The notes beneath the pieces are model-generated. The model made no database searches. It was given only the letters and a program-made list of their open reading frames with translations, and was not told where the DNA came from. Below, in pieces: positions 30,401 through 38,536 of a DNA stretch of 64,000 bases. The stretch covers positions 62,001 to 126,000 of the forward strand of contig WUUP01000002.1 of the NCBI GenBank assembly GCA_009833045.1, read 5' to 3'. This DNA is from Saprospirales bacterium GYS_P2D. Lineage in GTDB: Bacteria > Bacteroidota > Bacteroidia > Chitinophagales > Saprospiraceae. The number at the start of each line of letters is the position of its first letter. The stretch's first letter is position 1. The translations under genes were made by a program, and so were the position numbers.

Positions 30401-30683
30401 TACGAGATTCGTAGAGGACGGATCATTCGTACGTATCAAGAATATCACAGTGGGATATAATCTACCAGCATCTATGATCAGAAAATCAGGATTCATGAAC
30501 TCTATGCGTATATCGCTGTCGGCTCAGAATATTTACACATTTACTAATTATACAGGCTATGATCCTGAGATCGGTGCATATACTGATCGTAATGTGAGTG
30601 CGTCAAATCAAGCGATAGGAGTAGATAATGGGAGATACCCATCAGTAGCGCTCTATACGGCGAGTGTAGGAATTCAATTTTAA
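27486..30683 (+). CDS. SusC/RagA-family TonB-linked outer-membrane transporter
   Basis: 1065 residues. After a signal peptide (likely cleaved after LLMAQ) comes a carboxypeptidase-D-like repeat (LTGVVTSDDGEPLPGVTILVKGSTVGTSSDIDGYYEI), then the TonB-box-like NLDEVIVTGY. The plug domain follows (LQGRAAGVQVTQNTGQPGG, VRGISTINGNTQPLYVVDGV, MEVLTGPVATSLYGSRATNGVIVITTKSG), and then the 22-strand barrel to the C-terminal aromatic (VGIQF). No N-terminal STN domain is seen, so it should not signal to an anti-sigma factor. Together with the SusD 10 bases downstream it forms the import complex for an oligosaccharide or similar ligand. ATG at 27486 is used; ATG at 27492 is an alternative. Confidence 0.95.
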   Translation: MSMNYKTLHLSLVPIYKYGLTGAFILFCGLLMAQNTLLTGVVTSDDGEPLPGVTILVKGSTVGTSSDIDGYYEINVNTDDALVFSFIGFQTQEYEVGNRSVLDVILRMDAQNLDEVIVTGYASIKRSDMVTAHTSLDAEDLNKTINQTVEQALQGRAAGVQVTQNTGQPGGGISVNVRGISTINGNTQPLYVVDGVQMQVDQVEAGASSASNPLSGLNPSDIESMEVLTGPVATSLYGSRATNGVIVITTKSGEAGEMRIKYDYTISQQAQPNFLDMMNLSEYAAMAKEYYDIEGGDLPGYFEDPSILGAGTNWQDELFNSAIMQKHNIALSGGTEKSRYYLSGEYFDQEGVAIGSGFKRYSSLLKVDNQLSDRLNVSAKINLSQTDTKLITGQENIISTALRMTPNVPVRNFDGSFSGGNLENTSAQQFLPPNPIGLAEITTNEQLRRRALAGLSFNLKIIEGLNFIASVNGDIQHTEGTYFQPEYKFGFQERTTATLAERANSSNYWNLQQMLTYNKGFGDHSLNVMALHEAQKSQWKNLSSSISDFVSSQVVDLNLGNSETATVGGGKGSWAQESYLGRLNYNFKERYYLMSAVRADGSSNFGSNNKWGVFPSASVAWRVSKEPFFNTKVVNELRLRFETGITGNQGGGGFIYGTLGTWTTPWGTGFALNRYSNPDLKWEETTTRNFGLDVSLLESRFQVEFDYYVKETDELLTEAANPDYLGVTGSGGIGNPFVNVGSLRNKGWTIQLETQNINTRDFSWSTNFNFSTVDSEILSLNTSSGFYDRTSWWMNNWTQRSAVGQAPWLFYGYVEDGLYESVEQLENAALPVDNNGNKLPIAEDGIWVGDVKYVDISGPDGVPDGIIDTHDQTYIGNPNAKYTFGLTNSFSYKGFDLSVLLTGAFDYDVYNYTAYEATAPNNINLSRNFLNSAYEYARIGVDDSGNTVITNSGTDVPRINVDDLNGNYSRHSTRFVEDGSFVRIKNITVGYNLPASMIRKSGFMNSMRISLSAQNIYTFTNYTGYDPEIGAYTDRNVSASNQAIGVDNGRYPSVALYTASVGIQF

Positions 30684-30693
30684 AAAACCTAAA

Positions 30694-32394
30694 ATGAAAA
30701 ACATGTATATCAATAAATCATATAAGGTGGTGTGCTCTATGGCACTGCTACTATCGATATTCGTTATCAGTTGTTCTGAAGATTTTTTGGAGCTACCTCC
30801 TGAGAGCAATCTTACTGATGGAGACTTCTATCAGAATGACTCTCAAGTCCAGGCAGCTACTGCTACGCTGTACAATCTGGTTTGGTTTGACTATAATGAC
30901 AAAGCATCCTATAATATTGGAGACTTCAGAGGGGGATCTTACTTTGATGCATGGAGTGATCGGGACAATGTAGAGTTTAAAACGACACCGACTACTCCAG
31001 AAAATGGTACCGCATGGAGATCATTTTATAATGTGATCGGCCAGGCTAATACTACCATGTATAACGTCATTAACAACTCTGGTGATGCAGTATCAGAGCG
31101 AGTGAAGAATATCTCTATAGCTGAGTGTAGATTCATGAGAGCACTGGCCTATGAGCACCTTGTGATGAACTGGGGGCCAGTTCCGATTATTGAAAACAAC
31201 TTGGATTTATTAGACGATGCACTCTCTGTACGTCGTAATACGATCCCTACGATATGGGAGTTTATCACGAGAGACTATGAGGCCGCTGCGGAGCTGCTAC
31301 CAGATGTATCGCTCCAGCCAGGCAGACTCAATCGATGGTCAGCGGAGGGCATGCTCGCCAGAGCCTATCTGACACGTGCAGCTGTAGACTCACAGGGAGG
31401 CCAGCTCGTACAGGATCATCTGGACAAAGCCAAAATGTATGCTCAGCGAGTCATCGAGCAGAGTGGAGCTTCTCTCTTAGCTAATTATGCAGATCTATTC
31501 ACCTATCCATACGACAATAATGCGGAGTCATTATTCTCTCTTCAGTGGGCATTTGCTTCCGCAGAATGGGGTAGTAACAATAGTGTACCTGCCTATCTCA
31601 CACCTACCTCAGAGCTGGGCAATGGTGACGGCTGGGGAGGCGCTAAAGGTGCTACATTCTGGATGCTGAGCCTCTATGACGGATTTAACATGATAGATGA
31701 AAACACTCTCCAGGGTCGTACACTTGACTCAAGACTCCATGCGACATTTATGTTGCCGAGCTATTTCTATCCAGACCTACCATTCAATAATGAAAATAGT
31801 GAAATAGAGCTCGGATATCGAGTGCCAAACAATGATGGTCAATTAGGCCAAGAAGTAGACTTTGCATACATAAAGAAGTATGTCGTCGGTCGACTGAGCC
31901 CGACAGAGGCGATCTCACAGCGATACAGTCATGACACCTATATGCTGAGGCTCGCTGAGATGTATCTGATATATGCGGAGGCCACACTAGGCAATAACGC
32001 CAGCACGTCTGATGCTCAGGCATTAGAATATTTCAATGCAGTACATGCTCGTGCTACTGGCCAAAATATCAGTACTGACCTCACACCTGAGATCATATTT
32101 GAGGAGAGAGCTAAAGAATTTGCGGGAGAAGCAAGGGTATGGTACGAGATCGTGCGTATCCACTATGCGGATCCAGAGCGTGCTTATGATATCGTGAGCA
32201 ATCAAGATAGGGGTAGATACTCTATCGCTCCTGACAATCCGCTCGATCCGACGAGCTGGACGATCCAGAAGACAGCTTGGGATAATACTCGACACTTCAC
32301 AGCTTCCTCAGCTAACTTCCAACTGCCACTACCGGCTAACGAAGTGAGCTCTGCCCCTAATCTATTAGAAGATCCTGTGGATTACATTTTCTAA
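30694..32394 (+). CDS. SusD/RagB-family nutrient-binding lipoprotein
   Basis: 566 residues. The lipobox is VISC (Cys27), followed by SEDFLELPPES, the canonical start of mature SusD proteins. TPR-like helices with RFMRALAYEHLVMNWGPVPII and LAEMYLIYAEATLGN, and the C-terminal half ending FQLPLPANEVSSAPN, are typical of the family. SusD caps the SusC barrel at the cell surface and binds the ligand. It lies in the same operon, 10 bases after susC and 18 bases before the next gene. Ligand identity cannot be read from sequence. Confidence 0.95.
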   Translation: MKNMYINKSYKVVCSMALLLSIFVISCSEDFLELPPESNLTDGDFYQNDSQVQAATATLYNLVWFDYNDKASYNIGDFRGGSYFDAWSDRDNVEFKTTPTTPENGTAWRSFYNVIGQANTTMYNVINNSGDAVSERVKNISIAECRFMRALAYEHLVMNWGPVPIIENNLDLLDDALSVRRNTIPTIWEFITRDYEAAAELLPDVSLQPGRLNRWSAEGMLARAYLTRAAVDSQGGQLVQDHLDKAKMYAQRVIEQSGASLLANYADLFTYPYDNNAESLFSLQWAFASAEWGSNNSVPAYLTPTSELGNGDGWGGAKGATFWMLSLYDGFNMIDENTLQGRTLDSRLHATFMLPSYFYPDLPFNNENSEIELGYRVPNNDGQLGQEVDFAYIKKYVVGRLSPTEAISQRYSHDTYMLRLAEMYLIYAEATLGNNASTSDAQALEYFNAVHARATGQNISTDLTPEIIFEERAKEFAGEARVWYEIVRIHYADPERAYDIVSNQDRGRYSIAPDNPLDPTSWTIQKTAWDNTRHFTASSANFQLPLPANEVSSAPNLLEDPVDYIF

Positions 32395-32412
32395 ATCAAA
32401 AAAGAGAATCAA

Positions 32413-33585
32413 ATGAACTATAACATAAAACATTTATCACTCTACTTGCTATTGGCACTGATCATCGGGATCATCGCCTGTAGTGATGACGATGGTGAGA
32501 TCGAGGCGACAGGGGATCCTATGATCCACTATGTCCGTGTCACACCACCGGAGTCGTCAGATTCATTGTTAGTGGCTGCTTTTCAGGGTAGCCTCATAGC
32601 CATCATAGGCGAAAACCTCGGTCATGCTAATCAAGTGTGGTTTAATGATCAGCAAGCGGAGCTCAATCCTGTCTATGTTACTAATCAATCCATCCTCGTA
32701 GGTGTACCGACCGCTGTGCCAAAGGAAGTGGATAATCAGGTGAGACTCTATTTTAATAATGGTGATTCATTAGCCTACGACTTTCAGGTAGAAATCTCGG
32801 AGCCTCTGATCGAAGCTATGAAGTCCGAATATGTCTTTGAGGGGGATGTAGCAACTATCTATGGCAACTTTTTCTATGAGCCACTGACTGTGACATTTGC
32901 AGGAGGTGTAGAGGGTGAAGTACTGCCAGCCAGTACCGAAGATGGCAATGTCATCAATGTCGTCGTACCTGCTGGCGCACAAACTGGACCTGTGACCGTG
33001 ACCACTAATTTTGGAGCTACCGAGTCTGATTTCTGGTTTAGAGATGATAGGAATATAGTCTTGAGCAGCGATCCTTTCACTGGCTGGTGGAATGCTGACT
33101 ATGTCGTAGATGCGCTCGCTGTGGGGCCAGATGACCCTGCACCCATCAATGGTAACTATATCCGTATCGCCAAGCCAATCGGTGCCTGGGAATGGACAGA
33201 AGTAGCTGGTGGACCTGCATCTGCCATGGGCGATATTTCAAAAAACTTCCCAGAGGACGCTATCAAAAATCCTGAAGATTACAATTTCAAATTTGAGATC
33301 AATACACTCAAGCCATACGATAACAATACGATACGTCTCAATTTTGGCTTGCAGAGCGAGATCAATGATGCCTACTTCTGGCAGCCGCCATATGATAGCA
33401 AGGGGCAGTGGGAGACTGTAGTGATTCCATTGGAGCAGATGTTTGCAGCCTACGAAGAAAACGGAGTCACACCTACTGTCAATCCGGATGGATACTGGAC
33501 AAGAGTCATGATATTCGATGGCAATGCATTGGACTGTGATATCGCTTTTGACAACTTCAGAGTAGTGCCAAAGACCTTGAACTAA
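32413..33585 (+). CDS. surface glycan-binding lipoprotein (SGBP-B-like)
   Basis: 390 residues. The lipobox is IIAC (Cys23), followed by an acidic SDDDGE export signal for surface lipoproteins. Two IPT/TIG-like beta-sandwiches are visible: VTPPESSDSLLVAAFQGSLIAIIGENLGHANQVWFN and EYVFEGDVATIYGNFFYEPLTVTFAGG. A C-terminal binding domain runs from about residue 215 (FTGWWNADYVVDALAVGPDDPAPINGNYIRI...) with several exposed tryptophans and ends DCDIAFDNFRVVPKT. The layout matches the second surface glycan-binding proteins of polysaccharide utilisation loci. It is third in the operon and probably captures polysaccharide for the SusCD complex. Confidence 0.85.
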   Translation: MNYNIKHLSLYLLLALIIGIIACSDDDGEIEATGDPMIHYVRVTPPESSDSLLVAAFQGSLIAIIGENLGHANQVWFNDQQAELNPVYVTNQSILVGVPTAVPKEVDNQVRLYFNNGDSLAYDFQVEISEPLIEAMKSEYVFEGDVATIYGNFFYEPLTVTFAGGVEGEVLPASTEDGNVINVVVPAGAQTGPVTVTTNFGATESDFWFRDDRNIVLSSDPFTGWWNADYVVDALAVGPDDPAPINGNYIRIAKPIGAWEWTEVAGGPASAMGDISKNFPEDAIKNPEDYNFKFEINTLKPYDNNTIRLNFGLQSEINDAYFWQPPYDSKGQWETVVIPLEQMFAAYEENGVTPTVNPDGYWTRVMIFDGNALDCDIAFDNFRVVPKTLN

Positions 33586-33611
33586 CATTAAAAAACGAAA
33601 GAAGAACGAAT

Positions 33612-35156
33612 ATGTCTAAATATATATTAAGTCTATGGTCGCTACTGATGGTAGTCGCCATATCCGTCATCGTGGTCTCTTGCGGTGACGATGACGAGCC
33701 AGAAAGCACAGAGACGCTTTTACTGAGCTTTGGCCCGACGGGCATCCAGCACGGTGAGATGATGGTCATTATTGGAGAAAACCTATCCAAAGTATCAGCG
33801 GTGGTATTTGCCACTGATGTGTCGGTACCAGCGGCTTCGTTTGCCTCTCAGGATGATGATCGCATAGAGCTCGTAGTACCCGATCAGGCTGAGAAAGGCA
33901 AAATCAAACTGATCACTGATATCGGAGAAATAGAGTCCAAGACAGAGATCAATTTCGAAGTGGTATTCGGTATCACTAATATGCCGGCAGAGGCTCGTCC
34001 AGGGAGTAATATCACTATCACTGGTCAGTTTTTAAATTGGATCGAGTCCATTACCTTTTTCAAGGACTTGGTAGTCGAAGACTTCGTCAGCCAATCAGCA
34101 AATGAGATCGTGGTGACTGTACCAGTAGATGCTAAGACGGGTCCACTTGAGTTTTATGGCACAGGTACAGAGCCCATAGCTATAGTGACAGAAGCAGAGC
34201 TCATAGTCTCTTTGCCGTCAGTGACTGATTTTTCTACCAGTAGTCTGAAGCATGCAGAGGACCTGACTCTCACAGGCACGAATCTTGATCTTACTACAGC
34301 TATTGTCTTCCCGGATGGTAGCGAAGTATCTGATTTCATAGAGATCAGTGAATCTACCATCGTAGTAGAAGTCCCAACGACTGCTGTCGATGGCCCATTG
34401 ACCCTGGTCGTGGCATCAGGAGAGTCCGTGACGACTGATCAGACGATCTCCATCGTACTGCCAGAAGCTACAGAGCTCTCTCCAAGTCCAGTAGAGATCG
34501 GAGGAGAACTCACCATCATAGGGACTAATCTTGATTTAGTCAGATCAGTAGCTTTCCCAGGTTTAGCATTTGAGATAGAGAATTTTGAAAGTCAAAGTGC
34601 TGATGAGATCAAAGTGATCGTACCTGAGGGTACATTGCCAGGATTTATGAAGTTCACTACTATTCATGATTTTGTGGTCAATTTCTCAATAGAACTCAAA
34701 CTACCTGGAGACGGACCTACACCATTGTTGTATTCTATTTTTGATGACAATTTTGAAAATGGCTGGCAAAACTGGTCATGGGGAGGAGCAGTAGAAGCGC
34801 CGAGCTCAGAGTTAGTTTTTGACGGAGCTGGCTCGCTCAAGAAGTCATATGATGGTAGCTGGGATGCCATGTATTTCGGAGGATCATCTGTAGATGTATC
34901 GAGCTATACTAATATGGTGGTCTATCTCTACGGAGGAGCAGGCACGAGCGGTCAAAACGTCCAGATGGTACTCAACGAACAATGGGGAGCGCCAGTAGGT
35001 GTCATGCCGATCGTAGAGGGCGAATGGACGGAGTATTCATTCCCGCTATCAGATCTGATCTCAGGATCAGGCGCTGGTACTCAGTGGAATCATATCGTAT
35101 TCCAAGGTCAAGGAGCGACCGGGGATGTGTTTTATGATTTCGTAGGATTCAGATAG
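33612..35156 (+). CDS. surface lipoprotein with four IPT/TIG repeats and a C-terminal binding domain
   Basis: 514 residues. The lipobox is VVSC (Cys24), followed by GDDDEPE. Four tandem IPT/TIG modules repeat the pattern G-x2-I/L-x-I-x-G-x-L/F (VIIGENLSKVSAVVF, ITITGQFLNWIESITFF, LTLTGTNLDLTTAIVF, LTIIGTNLDLVRSVAF). From about residue 385 a jelly-roll carbohydrate-binding-like domain begins (IFDDNFENGWQNWSWGGAVE...KSYDGSWDAMYFGGSSVDVSS) and ends in FYDFVGFR. The repeats probably act as a spacer that holds the binding domain away from the surface. It is last in the operon, 26 bases after the previous gene and immediately before a terminator. Confidence 0.82.
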   Translation: MSKYILSLWSLLMVVAISVIVVSCGDDDEPESTETLLLSFGPTGIQHGEMMVIIGENLSKVSAVVFATDVSVPAASFASQDDDRIELVVPDQAEKGKIKLITDIGEIESKTEINFEVVFGITNMPAEARPGSNITITGQFLNWIESITFFKDLVVEDFVSQSANEIVVTVPVDAKTGPLEFYGTGTEPIAIVTEAELIVSLPSVTDFSTSSLKHAEDLTLTGTNLDLTTAIVFPDGSEVSDFIEISESTIVVEVPTTAVDGPLTLVVASGESVTTDQTISIVLPEATELSPSPVEIGGELTIIGTNLDLVRSVAFPGLAFEIENFESQSADEIKVIVPEGTLPGFMKFTTIHDFVVNFSIELKLPGDGPTPLLYSIFDDNFENGWQNWSWGGAVEAPSSELVFDGAGSLKKSYDGSWDAMYFGGSSVDVSSYTNMVVYLYGGAGTSGQNVQMVLNEQWGAPVGVMPIVEGEWTEYSFPLSDLISGSGAGTQWNHIVFQGQGATGDVFYDFVGFR

Positions 35157-35195
35157 ATAGAGTTTTTGCTTAGCGCAAATTCCAAATAAGATATA

Positions 35196-35228
35196 GGCTA
35201 TTCTCCAGATGGGAGAGTAGCCTTTTTT
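35196..35228 (+). terminator. rho-independent terminator of the SusCD operon
   Basis: GGCTATTCTCC pairs with GGGAGAGTAGCC (one G-T wobble) around an AGAT loop, followed by six Ts. It lies 40 bases past the last gene of the operon. The opposite-strand methyltransferase ends inside this hairpin. Confidence 0.8.
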
Positions 35229-35998
35229 CTTTGGCTCTTTTTCTCTCCTACGAAGGCAACGCAGTGCCAGCTAATGTGATTGCCATGTATATCAAGCGGC
35301 TCCTTTATGAGCATTTCTTCTGTCCAGTCGATCAGTTCAAAGCCCGTATCAGTCACGAGCTTTTGGAAGTTTTCAATAGGATAGAGTAGCCGCCAAGAAT
35401 CAGTCGTTTGAAAATTAAGCGGAGAAATCATGATAATCCGTCCTCCAGGGCATAGTACACGGTACATCTCCGACAACACAGCCGCAGGATCAGCTACACG
35501 ATCTATCAAGAAGCTACTGAGTATCAGGTCTTGACTATCATCATCAAAAGGTAGCTCTTCCGCTTTGGCTAATCCAAAGGCGAGATTGCTAAGCGAATGC
35601 CCTTGACTAAGGATGACCTCATGTCCTTGCTTAGACAGATCTATTTCTATCGTTTTTCCTTCTATCCAATATTCATTCGCTCTCTTGAGCATCTGATAGC
35701 TATAGTCTATACCATAGCAGTTTGCTGTGGGATGAGCTTTGGCTAATTCGCCTATCCATCTGCCTACACCACAGCCTATTTCACAGATATTGTGCCTGGA
35801 CGCAGGATCGATAAATGTGGCAGCATAATCCAGCACTGACTGCATAGGATATCGACCCCATAGCTCATCTGCGAGATGTAGACCCGTCTGACGGATGACC
35901 ATAGGATCATAGCGCTCGTATGGATCTTGTCGATACTCTTCGGCAGACTTTGCATAGTAGAGAGCTATTGACTTACGATATGATAGTGGAGTCTTCAT
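35198..35998 (-). CDS. class I SAM-dependent methyltransferase
   Basis: 266 residues. Motif I is NICEIGCGVGRWIGELA, with CYGIDYSY (acidic ribose contact) and LILSSFLIDRVADPAAVLSEMYRVLCPGGRIIMISPL (motifs II-III); this is the Methyltransf_11-like core. The start MKTPLSYRKSIALYYAKSAEEYRQDPYERYDP suggests a small-molecule methylase, but the substrate is unknown. The last ~8 codons are encoded inside the converging operon's terminator. It is 4 bases downstream of a membrane-protein gene and the two are probably co-transcribed. Confidence 0.85.
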   Translation of the reverse strand: MKTPLSYRKSIALYYAKSAEEYRQDPYERYDPMVIRQTGLHLADELWGRYPMQSVLDYAATFIDPASRHNICEIGCGVGRWIGELAKAHPTANCYGIDYSYQMLKRANEYWIEGKTIEIDLSKQGHEVILSQGHSLSNLAFGLAKAEELPFDDDSQDLILSSFLIDRVADPAAVLSEMYRVLCPGGRIIMISPLNFQTTDSWRLLYPIENFQKLVTDTGFELIDWTEEMLIKEPLDIHGNHISWHCVAFVGEKKSQRKKATLPSGE

Positions 35999-36002
35999 TT
36001 CT

Positions 36003-36785
36003 TTAGCGTCCCAGTTTTAGCTTATCAAACACCACTTTCGCCGCTAAGGCAAAAAAGACATTAATCAAAATACTGATGGCGAAACTGAATCCTATCGAAT
36101 GCACCGGAAGCAGAAACATCAGACTCAATAAAAAGCTACCAAATCCAAAGACTCCAGTATACATGCCCAGCAGTATGATCCTCACCTGTGCGATTCCCTG
36201 ACCAATATGGGTAAATAGCGCTAAAGTCGCTGTGATGACAGGAAACGGTGTCAGAATACCACTCCAGCCGGGTCCTAATAAATCGGCAAAGTAGGTCAGC
36301 AATAACACGAAAAGCGTCACCATAATCATCCGTAATGTGATTTCGACTTTGATAGGGCGGAGTGCCCTGGTATCATGTCGGCTTATCTCAGGGAAAAATC
36401 GCAATGAAATCGTCAAGTAGACGAACAGAATAGCTGTCCACCCACCTCCACTGATCAAGGGTAATAATGGCAGCATCATAGCGCCGATAGTGAGGCAGAT
36501 GAGATTGGACAATAATAAGGTCAATACAGGTGCTAATCGCTGTCCGATCCATACATAGCTCATACAAAAGCCTAACCAAGCTACCAATCCCACCGTAGCT
36601 CCAGGTAGGGCATCAATAGCAAATGACTTGCCCTGCTCGATAGCTATGAAAAAGAGAATGGCTCCGCCTACCCAAGGCATACCTGCTATCACACCTCCGA
36701 TAGCATTACCAAAGCGGCGACTCACTAAAGTGACTACCCATATGACGATGGGCATGAAGATGATCTTGATCCACAGCGTACTCAT
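36003..36785 (-). CDS. polytopic membrane protein of unknown function with internal repeat
   Basis: 260 residues with about eight hydrophobic segments. I do not recognise the family. Two halves repeat the same motif: GGVIAGMPWVGGAILFFIAIEQG (about 28-50) and SGILTPFPVITATLALFTHIGQG (about 174-196), each followed by a glycine-rich helix. This suggests a duplicated transporter-like fold. It sits between TauE-like and methyltransferase genes (1-base and 4-base gaps), so the three are probably one operon. Confidence 0.7.
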   Translation of the reverse strand: MSTLWIKIIFMPIVIWVVTLVSRRFGNAIGGVIAGMPWVGGAILFFIAIEQGKSFAIDALPGATVGLVAWLGFCMSYVWIGQRLAPVLTLLLSNLICLTIGAMMLPLLPLISGGGWTAILFVYLTISLRFFPEISRHDTRALRPIKVEITLRMIMVTLFVLLLTYFADLLGPGWSGILTPFPVITATLALFTHIGQGIAQVRIILLGMYTGVFGFGSFLLSLMFLLPVHSIGFSFAISILINVFFALAAKVVFDKLKLGR

Positions 36786-36786
36786 A

Positions 36787-37518
36787 TCACCTGAAAAAGA
36801 TCAATAAGGCTCCCAATGCCGTCAATATCATGATCATATATCGATAGCTCTGATCCTTGATGAGACCCACTAAGCGTACACCTAAGAAAAAACCGACAAT
36901 GGTGAACGGGAATAATTTTAAATCTGTCAGAAGGCTACCCCGATTGATCGTCTCCCAGCTGAATATATGGAATGGCACTTTGAATAAGTTGATAATAAAA
37001 AAGAGCCATGCTGCTGTGCCAATGAACTGATTTTTTGGAAGTCGCATGGCTAAGAAGTAGATATTGGAAAAGGCCCCGGCGAGATTGCCTATCATAGTAG
37101 TGAAGCCCGCAGCGACTCCCATACTGCCAGCGAAATACCAATTGTCTGGGATGTAGGTCGACTTACGACGCTCCCAGGCGTACATCATGATCACACTGAC
37201 TAATATGATGATGGCCATGCCTTGCTTGAATACTTCTTCACTCAGATTCTTACCTACTATAGCGCCGAGGATCACACCTCCTACGACCCAGGGCAGCAGT
37301 TTAAAGAGGATCTTCCAGAGCGTATGCTTCTTATAGTAGATGACCGCACAGATATCTCCGACTATGAGCAGAGGGAGCACTATTCCTGTAGAGGCCTTTG
37401 CCCCATACACTATAGCCATCAGTGTGACGATGATGACTCCTATACCTTTGATACCAGACTTGCTGATACCTATCAGCATAGCGGCCAGAGCTGATAGAGC
37501 ATACTGTTGGATCTCCAT
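36787..37518 (-). CDS. TauE/SafE-family permease
   Basis: About 243 residues. The TauE/SafE marks are LSALAAMLIGISKSGIKGIGVIIVTLMAIVYGAKASTGIVLPLLIVGD at the start and FAGSMGVAAGFTTMIGNLAGAFSNIYFLAMRLPKNQFIGTAAW at the repeat in the second half. The family exports or imports small anions such as sulphite or sulphoacetate; the ligand here is unknown. A longer frame to 37710 would add 64 non-family residues, so ATG at 37518 (MEIQQYALSAL) is used. It is first of three minus-strand genes and divergent from the EamA gene. Confidence 0.88.
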   Translation of the reverse strand: MEIQQYALSALAAMLIGISKSGIKGIGVIIVTLMAIVYGAKASTGIVLPLLIVGDICAVIYYKKHTLWKILFKLLPWVVGGVILGAIVGKNLSEEVFKQGMAIIILVSVIMMYAWERRKSTYIPDNWYFAGSMGVAAGFTTMIGNLAGAFSNIYFLAMRLPKNQFIGTAAWLFFIINLFKVPFHIFSWETINRGSLLTDLKLFPFTIVGFFLGVRLVGLIKDQSYRYMIMILTALGALLIFFR

Positions 37519-37606
37519 GATGATCGATCTATGTGTGACGCAAAAAGCACAAAGATGATAATCCATATGGAGATTAATTATTTTCGCCTCACAATAATCC
37601 ATTTGA

Positions 37607-38476
37607 ATGCTACTATTAATCCTCTGTATAGTCTGCAATGTCCTATTGGCAGTGATATTTAAGTACTTCGCTAAGTACGGCGTGAATAATCTCAATGCCA
37701 TCGTGATCAATTATTTGGTCTGTGTCATTAGTTCCTCTATTTTCTTAGGCGAAGTCTCCATTCCTGATGCCTTTTGGACTAAGCCATGGTTTTCATATTC
37801 GGTGATCTTGTCGGGTATGTTCATAGTGGGGTTTAATGTTATGGCGCTTTCTTTTCAGCGGGCTGGGGTAGCGCTCACTGCGATCATCCAGAAAATGTCC
37901 ATGGTCATGCCAGCGGCATTTGCGATTGCCTTCTTTGGAGAGAGTCTGACTCTGCTCAAGATCTTGGGTATGATAGCCGCTGTAGTCACTATTGTATTAG
38001 TCAACTGGCCCAGCAAAGTAGAGGAAAGAATTAACTGGAAATCTTGGGTGATCATTTTGCCTTTATTGACATTCGTGATGAGTGGTATCATTGAGATCGT
38101 GCTTTACTATGTCGAGGCTGCAGGTCTGCTCGCAGGAGAGGGTATGCAGTTCACAGCCACTTCATTTGGATTAGCTGGAGCTGTAGGTGCGATATATGCG
38201 CTGATAGAGATGCTCAGAGGTAAAAACAAGTTTCAGACTAAAGACTTGATCGGAGGGGTGGTATTGGGTCTACCCAATTATCTGACCATCTATCTCTTAG
38301 TGGCACTTTTAGCACAAGGTTGGGATGGCTCTGTACTTTTTCCAGTGAATAGTATTTCAATATTGCTCCTCACCACTTTAGTAGGTGCGACAGTATATGC
38401 AGAGCAGCTCAATAGATTGAAGATTATTGGTCTACTTGTCGGCGTCGCTGCAATTCTCTTTATAAGTTTAAGTTAG
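37607..38476 (+). CDS. EamA/DMT-family transporter
   Basis: 289 residues with about ten membrane helices. It shows the EamA duplication: first half ALSFQRAGVALTAIIQKMSMVMPAAFAIAFFGESLTLLKILGMIAAVVTIVLV, second half LLVALLAQGWDGSVLFPVNSISILLLTTLVGATVYAEQLNRLKIIGLLVGVAAILFI. The E in FGES/YAEQ and the closing G-x-x-x-I helices are typical of drug/metabolite transporters, which usually export amino acids or related metabolites. No linked enzyme suggests a substrate. Confidence 0.9.
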   Translation: MLLLILCIVCNVLLAVIFKYFAKYGVNNLNAIVINYLVCVISSSIFLGEVSIPDAFWTKPWFSYSVILSGMFIVGFNVMALSFQRAGVALTAIIQKMSMVMPAAFAIAFFGESLTLLKILGMIAAVVTIVLVNWPSKVEERINWKSWVIILPLLTFVMSGIIEIVLYYVEAAGLLAGEGMQFTATSFGLAGAVGAIYALIEMLRGKNKFQTKDLIGGVVLGLPNYLTIYLLVALLAQGWDGSVLFPVNSISILLLTTLVGATVYAEQLNRLKIIGLLVGVAAILFISLS

Positions 38477-38536
38477 ATTTCTGTTAAATGAGTCGTATCT
38501 AAGGTACATTTAGTGGTTCAAAGCACTTACCATAGT

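Noticed and set aside
37519-37710. 64-residue N-terminal extension of the TauE-like protein
   Set aside because: The extension has no family resemblance, overlaps the divergent EamA start, and ATG at 37518 begins directly with the first membrane helix.
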